Assembly: GCA_963989385.1 (NCBI GenBank)
Contig: OZ022501.1
Coordinates: 86,474,979 to 86,538,978 of the forward strand
From: Ctena decussata
Lineage: Eukaryota; Mollusca; Bivalvia; Lucinida; Lucinidae
DNA length: 64,000 nt
Reading direction: 5' to 3'
How positions within the stretch are numbered: position 1 is the first letter of the stretch; the number at the start of each line of letters is the position of its first letter. The position numbers were made by a program, and so were the translations under genes. This document shows positions 57,346-64,000 of the stretch, one piece after another. The notes below the pieces were generated by a model that was given only the letters and a program-made list of their open reading frames with translations, was not told the origin of the DNA and ran no database searches.

Positions 57346-57926
57346 GAATTAACGTTATGGTTTCCCATATTTTTTATAAAGGGGAAAAGGGAAAAAAACT
57401 CTGTGCCTTCCTGTTTTCTTCACTGAAGGGCAACGCTCTTTCAAAATGGAGACTATCGTAAAGGCGAAAGCATCTGCTCATCAGAGAAAAATAGTTTCAT
57501 TTAAGGGTTGAACCTACATTGCATTTGATCATCAATCCTTTTAGAACTAGTTTTCAATCTTATGTTGATTTCATTGGGGAAAACCTGAGATAACAATAAA
57601 ATATGAAATTTGATCTCCGATACATATCGGTTATTAATATATAATCATTCATAAGGTATCTCATATTAATCAGCGTTGTATTATAGTAAATTACAAGTTT
57701 AAAACCAATACCCGGTATTCTAATGCACTTACAAAAATAACGCGACGTCTGATTGGTTAACGTCAAAAATTTGCGACAGTATATTCTGCGATCATTTACT
57801 GTCGCAAATCCGAAGTCATTAAGAAACGTCGCTTCTCATTAGCTGACGTATGGGTTTACGCAGCTGAAAGTGCTTGCCATGGGTGCAAAGAAGCACACTT
57901 TTAAAGGTGAAAAGTGCATTAGAATG
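57346..57926. repeat. spacer with a 13 bp-arm hairpin
   Basis: ATTTGCGACAGTA at 57769-57781 is inverted at 57797-57809. The rest is not recognised. Confidence 0.6.
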
Positions 57927-58091
57927 GGGATAACTGTATTGAAAATTGTCATTTGGGGAGGTAAATCGTCGGTTTTATGGTCGCAATTTGCGTATAAAGG
58001 CTCCGCTGACGCGTCGCCGTAAAACGAAATTTCCGACCATAAAAACCGACGATTTACCTCCCCAAATGACAATTTTGAGTACAGTCATACC
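57927..58091. repeat. 165 bp palindrome
   Basis: About 55 bp arms (CATTTGGGGAGGTAAATCGT, then CGGTTTTATGGTCG, and the inverse) flank a ~50 bp loop. Outer positions (GGGGATAACTGTA against TACAGTCATACCC) pair with mismatches. No target duplication was identified. Confidence 0.85.
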
Positions 58092-58534
58092 CTAATTAAA
58101 CTAGAACTGCATTGGAAGCAATACTCAGATTCCGGATAAGATTACCTTGATAGATGGAAGGATGGAAGGGGCCTTTCCGACGGTAGTTAGTCATTTCGAG
58201 CCAGTGCGGGTGGCCGTATAGGTTCGGACAGAATCTCGTCTACAGCGGGACTCTAACCTGTCTTCCATAGTAACAAGACAGGCAAATATCAGGTATTAAT
58301 ACAATCCGATCCCATATCCGACCTTCATAACCAAAAGGGAAAGAAGTATAATCATAGATTGACAACAGTTTACGAGAGACACGCACGTTAAACCGAGTGC
58401 ACAGCCAAATAGATGTCATTCAGGTACCCCAAAATGAAAACAACGGTAACAGCTATCTACAAAACAGAAGGCTATACATCCGGCCATACCACGAGAAGGC
58501 AACAGTTAAGGGGACATAAGAACGCGTAAGATAA

Positions 58535-58700
58535 GGGAACTACAACGGAAGTACCGCCTTGGAACGGTCAGTAACGGATCACTTAGGAGGGGGGATGGGA
58601 AGGGGGAGTTACTAGTTTTATTGGATCCAATTCCTCGCCCTTATCTTCTGCAATGGTTTAAACCAACCAAACCAACCCAACCCAAAGTCGGCCAGGCGGA
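58535..58700 (-). repeat. family F fragment (reverse orientation)
   Basis: AAGTACCGCCTTGGAACGGTCAGTAA at 58549-58574 is the inverse of a family F block around 4960-4985, and AACCAACCAAACCAACCC follows as in the other reversed copies. The stretch 58092-58534 shows nothing definite. Confidence 0.55.
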
Positions 58701-58814
58701 CACTTCACCAGGTAGGAGTGGAATTGTGAGTTTTCTAGGGGTGTTTATAAACACGAAACACGGGGTTCCCGTGACCATGTTTGTTCGACTGCGACAAATG
58801 CGCTTACAATTGGA

Positions 58815-58995
58815 TGAATTAATTACATGCAACTTTACGTCCTTTTCAACAGTATTTCAGTCATATCAGGACGATGATAGGGTGATAATGAAAACCTGTG
58901 TGTAACAGAACCCCGTTATGATTGAAAGGATTTCCGCCTCCGGCGGGATTTGAACCCGGGACATCTATATCAGAAGACCAGAGCTAAATTACTGG
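58815..58995 (-). mobile_element. tRNA-derived SINE, family S (reverse strand)
   Basis: On the reverse strand GGGTTCAAATCCCGCCGGAG (B box and following bases) leads into the body TCGTCCTGATATGACTGAAA, then TGTTGAAAAGGACGTAAAG, as in the copy at 50268. The A-box part is degenerate. Confidence 0.75.
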
Positions 58996-60306
58996 ATCTC
59001 CTGCAAACAGCGGGAGCTGTGGCGAAGATTGTGTATGCTAGAGACTGCAAACGGCAATCAGCAACTAATTTATAGTTCCGAGCGATACCCAGAATGCAAC
59101 TGTCAAGTCATCTGAAAGTGTCGAATTGGTCAATGCAACGACAACTTAGCACTTGACATAGTCCCACAAACAAACTCGCCCGTGTTAAATGTCCAACATG
59201 TCCGTGATTTTATCATACACTTCATGAAGATATGTATACATACCTGTTTATAGTAGGCGTGGTTTTCGAAATGCTGAATATTTAACTACACTGGTTTGTG
59301 TGTACAGAGAGAAGGGTAAAGTATTCGGCTAAAAAACCGGATTTTCATTGTAGACTCACCATAAATGTCCGAATGTCAAGACATTCTGCTATAAGACGGG
59401 TTTTCCATTCTGAAACAATACCAAAATCCTATAACCGTCTCATAAAAAATTCATAGCAATCGATGATATATTCATTTGAACAGAAAATAAACTTTAAAAA
59501 TGTAAACAAACTTGTTTATATAGCGGACTTTTATTGGAAACTATCTTTCATTGAATATATTTTATTTGTGTAATCAATTTGCGCTAAAGGTAAATTGACA
59601 CACTGGAAGCAGTTACCTCATTTCCTTGTTTGCTTCTCTTCTGAAAGGGACGATGCCCTTAGGTTATGAAACTTTGTCCATTTTTACCTGCTAATAAATA
59701 GCAAAATACAGGTAAATACAGTTGTTTCCTTGTTCAGTTTAACTAAGTATGAAAATGTTTCTGCTTATGAATATTAACATGCCAACATTAGTTGGCAATT
59801 TCATATAAGTCAGCAGACAAAATTTCATGCTCAACTGAGTTGAGCACGAAAAAAGTTTATAACCTCGGGGCCAGGCCTTACAGGAAGTTTCTAACAGCAA
59901 ATTGTTTCCTATAGGAGTTGATATCATTTTGGAAAAAAAAGAAAAAAAAACTTTCCTCATCCAAAACGCAGGCTCGAGAAATGAGAGGTGTGCCAAATCG
60001 TTAATATTGCGGAAAAAACATGGCGGGAAAGCACACTTACTTTAAGCATTCGTATTGTATTACATGTACACAGAGCAAAGACAGATCAGCCTACACGTTC
60101 GCGGATATATGGTACGAGTGTAAATAGCGACCAGGCTTAAGCGTGATAAGAGTCTTTTTTGAAAGACACATTTACTCGTGCCTACTTGATGTAACACTAG
60201 TAGGCATGCAGCAATTAACATACACCATTCTACGTATAAATTCTTATTATTTTACTATTTATTCCGAGTGACGACCTTCTTTGTATGCAATTAATACAGT
60301 TTAATA
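58996..60306. other. no recognisable feature
   Basis: AT-rich sequence with short frames lacking domain signal. A faint M1-like remnant lies at about 60075-60160 (GACAGATCAGCCTAC). Confidence 0.5.
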
Positions 60307-60544
60307 TGAGCCGCGACACGAGAAAACCAACAATGTGGTTGTGCAACCAGCGCAGACTCAGATCAGCCTGGGCATCCTCCAAGTTTAACCAGACTCTTTG
60401 TTAAGTGCTCAGAGGGTAGCTAAGGGTCTAAGCTACTTCCATGCGGACAGCGAAGGCTCTGATCAGACTCGGCGGATGCCCAGGCTGATCTGAGTCTGCG
60501 CTGGGCGCACAACCACATTGTTGGTTTTCTCGTGTCGCGGCTCA
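60307..60544. repeat. hairpin MITE, family M1 (best-preserved copy)
   Basis: A 238 bp copy with about 38 bp perfect terminal inverted repeats, beginning TGAGCCGCGACACGAGAAAA. The inner hairpin arms are nearly complete and the flanks are TA on both sides. It is probably the youngest copy in the window. The sequence 60545-61239 after it shows nothing recognisable. Confidence 0.92.
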
Positions 60545-61239
60545 TATTAAAAGAATCAATATGAGTGGAAATGATATGAATGGAATTAATAAAGTTAAAT
60601 GTGAACGTAATGTGAAAACAAACTAGTATTCGATGGAAAAGGGTATTGTTTTAACTTACGTTCATATTGCTCGAAACATGTTTTATCAGTTAGCAATAGA
60701 CACCCTTCCTACATGCATGCTGAGATAGGAGAGTACTATAAATGGTTGAATGCTCGACACTTTAGTTCCATTTTCTGAAAGGGCAAAATGTAGAAGAGTA
60801 ATAGTATATTTTCTTCAGAAAGATTGAACTGTTTGAAAATCCTGTAGGAGTAATTTAGGTATAAAATCAGTGTACATAGTTTTCGATTTTTAACGTTATC
60901 ACTTGTATTGGCGAATTTCGAACTTAAAATGATATTTCTGTTCAGCGCATAAGTGCCCGTCTCCTCAAATATTAACAATATCAGCTCCTATAATCTGCAG
61001 ATCAGGTTCAAATGTTAGCCTATCACACCGGATTCCTCCTTTTAGGGATCAAATCATTAACAAACAATACAATATACTACACTCAGTTTATTGGCAACAA
61101 AACATCTTAACATTTTAATGCTCATTGCAATGAAGCAAGTGAATAACATAATTAAAGTAAGGTCTGGTTAAGTCTTTCAAATAACCTTTCAGTGTCGTTG
61201 AATCACCTTATATGACTTTACAAAAAAGTAAGTAGGAAA

Positions 61240-61640
61240 ATTTTCAGGAACAGACACAATTCAATCCCAGATCCCACCCAAGACACCATTTAAGGGGCTG
61301 GGGTGGACCACCAAATACATCACCAGCGGCAGCCATGTCAACATCCATTTCCCATGTAGGTGGTTACCGGGCTAGCCTTAACATCATAAAAAAATATCAC
61401 TTACAGACATAGCAACGAACGCCACAAAACAACCAAGAAGCCAAGAAGAACAAAAACAGAAGTGTCGCCATGGGACGCCAGTAATGAAATTACTGGAGGT
61501 GTGCGTGGTGTGTGTGTGGGGGGAGGGGGGGGGGTTTACCGTTTACCGGTCTGTAAACAACCAGTCCTCGCCCTTGGTTCTGTCTTGGTTCATCAGACAC
61601 TTAGTTGTTCAACCCAACCAAAACAATTACCACCCACACA
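61240..61640 (-). repeat. family F copy (reverse orientation)
   Basis: It contains TCGCCATGGGACGCCAGTAA and TTACTGGAGG, corresponding inverted to the block around 4940-4985. Upstream, the AGCGGCAGCCATG and ACAGACATAGCAACGAA segments are shared with 48855-49095. A G-rich run interrupts it at 61515-61533. Confidence 0.55.
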
Positions 61641-61739
61641 ATATACCAACGAAAGCATCAATTTTGAAAATAAGAACAATATGTACGAAAAATATTAGAC
61701 AATTTTTTTACCTGTTTTCTATTTTTATTTTTTTTTATT

Positions 61740-62975
61740 TTAGGATATGCCAAAACATCACACACACTATTTCAATAATAGACAAAGCAAAAGACAACAC
61801 ATAAAACAACGAAGAGAACCAAAACAGAAGTGCCGCCTTGGGACGGCAAGCAATGGAATTACTAGGGGGCTTAACCCAGTCAGCAAACCGATATCTTGCC
61901 ATCATCGGACCGACATCTCTTGTATATCGGCTAGATATCGTAAACGACATTGGATCGATATCGTTTTGCCCATCGGCATTGAGTCGGACCGACATCTTGT
62001 CGGATACATATCGGTCCAATATCGGACAGATATCACTTTTACCAGCTATACGCCATCGGACCGATATTGTTTCCACATCTGTCCGATATCAGACCCTTAT
62101 TACTTTAAGTCAGCTAGGCGACATTTTTTTCACATTGGCCTAATATCAGGCAGTTATCAGTTTAATTATCTATCCGTCATTGGTGCAACATTTTTGGAGG
62201 ACACCAGTGACCTTCTCTATGTTAGTGTTCTCAATAAAAATCTTGTATTCTTGTAAGAAGAATGAAATTTTGAAAACAGATATTTACAATGTCGCGAAAA
62301 CTAGATACCCTACCACATATCAGCGTGAACTCACTTACAATTAATTTTTAGTAGATGTTACTTAAAAATCTTATTGTATGATTGCTGTAGTACTTTATAT
62401 AAAGAATGTTTGCTTTTCAACACTAAATATAAGCTGCTCAACTTACGAAATGTTCCCCGCGTTTCTCAATTGTATGAACTGAACAGAACAGAATGGCGCT
62501 GGCGCGTTATTTGTCAAACGTTGAATATTATATTTAATTTATTACATGTATCTAGTTTGGTTTGAAAAATAAATTTTTTAATGAATATTTAATTTTCTGT
62601 ATCACAAACATTTTATACTAAATTCTATTTACATTTATGTACTTGTTTGTAATAATAAAGGTTTTCTTCATTCGCTGCATTTTCGACGATAACGCACAGA
62701 CATCGGCCTGATGTCTTGTTACAAACTGATTTAAATGACCAACAAACAGAAACAGGACACTCTGAAAAGTATTTTCATATGCATTTGAAACATAAAGATC
62801 ATTTCAGAAATACATATGTGTCGTTCATGTTTGATATTGGACCGATATCAGGCCGTTATCGGACCGATCTGCCGATATTCCGACCAGTAACCGATATCTA
62901 TCCGATATGGGTATGCTCACTGGGAAACGGTTTTCGGTTGAGCCATTGGTTCGTTTTGGTTCATCAGACACTTAC
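61740..62975 (-). repeat. second family F copy, split by a GATATCGG element
   Basis: 61815-61874 (TGCCGCCTTGGGACGGCAAG, then AATTACTAGGGGG) and 62925-62975 (GGTTCATCAGACACTTA) correspond to adjoining parts of the copy at 61440-61610. The 1.05 kb between them is a separate element. Confidence 0.5.
61875..62924. mobile_element. GATATCGG-rich element with CCCAGT ends
   Basis: The left end CCCAGTCAGCAAACCGATATC is imperfectly inverted at the right (GATATGGGTATGCTCACTGGG). Both ends carry many copies of ATCGGACCGATATC-like motifs (61885-62160 and 62835-62905). The centre, 62160-62830, is unrelated AT-rich DNA. The open frames across it are motif artefacts. Confidence 0.65.
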
Positions 62976-63097
62976 TAATATTTGTTTGGTTTGCGTGGAA
63001 GATTCCTGTCTCATAAGTGTAATATCTCAGAAATATAGCAATGAAAATTAAAACAAAGACACAATCAACATAATGACTCACGAAAATAGCAAATTTA

Positions 63098-63212
63098 AAG
63101 AGTAACTACACTTCAGGAACTGACTGAATCAGATCCCAAACCCTATCCCCAACATCAAAGGGAAAGACTGACAAAGACATCCCAACAAACAATAAATTAC
63201 AAATGATAACAC
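63098..63212 (-). repeat. family G repeat (reverse orientation)
   Basis: Inverse of 5191-5320 and 46361-46490 (TCCCAAACCCTATCCCCAAC, then CCCAACAAACAATAAATT), nearly identical. The sequence from 63213 to 63796 shows nothing recognisable. Confidence 0.8.
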
Positions 63213-63796
63213 TGAAATTCCGGAGCAGAAAAAAAACTACCAATTCAACCTCGGCGGGCCCGACTTAAGACGTCCTGGAGCGGGTGTCTGGCGCAAACCG
63301 TCCTTTCCACCTAGTCTTGTCTGCAGCTTCCCTAGTTGTGGTGGCGAAGTGCAAACCCTTGACCACTTTAAATATTATCTTCCCACTTTTTCTTCTGCTT
63401 TGACTGAAAAGTTGCATATATAAAAACAATATCATGATAGATGGCCATCGAACTAATTCATTTGCGTAATAATATTGTATTTATAAAAAAATAATGGTTT
63501 TCGGTTTTCTTTGCAGATTGGATCATAAATATTTGCTTCTACATTTACATTTCTATCCACATCTGTTATCTCTACTTTTACCAAAACAACGACTTGTTTC
63601 GTTTAAAGTTTATTCGAAGGTGACCTTATACGACCTTGACTGTACAAAAGTATTCTATTTTAATGGTAGAAAGGTATTTTACATGATCTAACGCCAGTTA
63701 ATATTTGCGTATAATACTACCTTTACCAGAAAACGCCAACTTTAGCACGAAATATTTCGCAATGAGCAAGGTCTACACTGGTAAGAGTGGTATAAA

Positions 63797-63897
63797 ATAG
63801 TTATACAACGGTTTGTCCACCTGTACGGAGGATAATCCACTCGCTAAAGCTCGTGGATTATCTCCACGTACAGGCGGACAAACCATGGTATAACTAT
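63797..63897. repeat. 101 bp palindrome
   Basis: Left ATAGTTATAC, then GGTTTGTCCACCTGTAC and GATAATCCAC, is inverted after a ~10 base loop (CGCTAAAGCT). Pairing has only a few mismatches. Nothing recognisable follows to 64000. Confidence 0.85.
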
Positions 63898-64000
63898 TAC
63901 ATAGCCTAAGGTGGTTAAAATTATTAATTTCTGCTGTCAGGGTTTGCTTACATTGATCTGCCATTCTATTTTCAATGGTGCAGACAGAAACTCGGGTTGT

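Noticed and set aside
61747..62256. 169-residue open frame across the GATATCGG element
   Set aside because: It crosses the junction between family F sequence and the inserted element, and its composition reflects the repeated motif.

Overview
This 64 kb window looks like nuclear DNA from a marine bivalve mollusc, possibly a venerid clam. The assignment is inferred. It rests on a split gene with canonical GT-AG introns, low coding density, and very dense non-autonomous repeats of kinds I know from bivalve genomes: hairpin MITEs, tandem-unit elements bounded by GCTCACCTGAG-type ends, tRNA-derived SINEs and a Mutator-like transposase. No bacterial, organellar or viral genes were recognised.

One gene can be assembled completely (gene A, + strand). 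It has seven exons: 1672-2103, 22681-22879, 24026-24127, 25040-25196, 34787-34958, 40613-40757 and 45577-45764. All junctions are GT-AG and the phases fit, giving 464 residues. The product is a type II membrane Golgi sulfotransferase of the CHST15 (GalNAc4S-6ST) type. It has an N-terminal membrane anchor, a 5'-phosphosulfate loop (GVKKCGT), a 3'-phosphate-binding motif (RDPVERLYSDY) and a C-terminal block like that of CHST15. About 9.9 kb downstream, at 55671-56270, lies a second, paralogous first exon with its own upstream region and TATA box (gene B). Its remaining exons would be beyond the window. Promoter-proximal sequence is duplicated along with the exon, so this is a tandem gene family.

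Intron 1 (2104-22680) holds a Mutator-like transposase pseudogene (8996-10837, one frame, five internal stops) and an opposite-strand reading frame with an I-PpoI-like His-Me/HNH zinc-loop domain (about 12037-11720). Both lie between two direct ~290 bp repeats. It also carries several MITEs, SINEs and tandem-unit elements. Intron 4 (25197-34786) contains nested tandem-unit elements and a 5 kb array bounded by terminal inverted repeats, whose ~450-550 bp monomers follow an A-B-B order that inverts at about 30250. Intron 5 contains more nested tandem-unit elements. Two copies of a 1.19 kb TIR element lie on either side of exon 6.

The 3' third (45765-64000) has gene B exon 1 plus SINEs, a LINE fragment split by a SINE with a 12 bp target duplication, a TACGT-rich TIR element carrying a nested insertion, several near-perfect palindromes, a 42 bp tandem repeat with an inverted end, and a GATATCGG-rich element. 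The coding function is glycosaminoglycan sulfation. Almost everything else is mobile-element history, and several insertions can be dated relative to each other by nesting or by an empty paralogous site.
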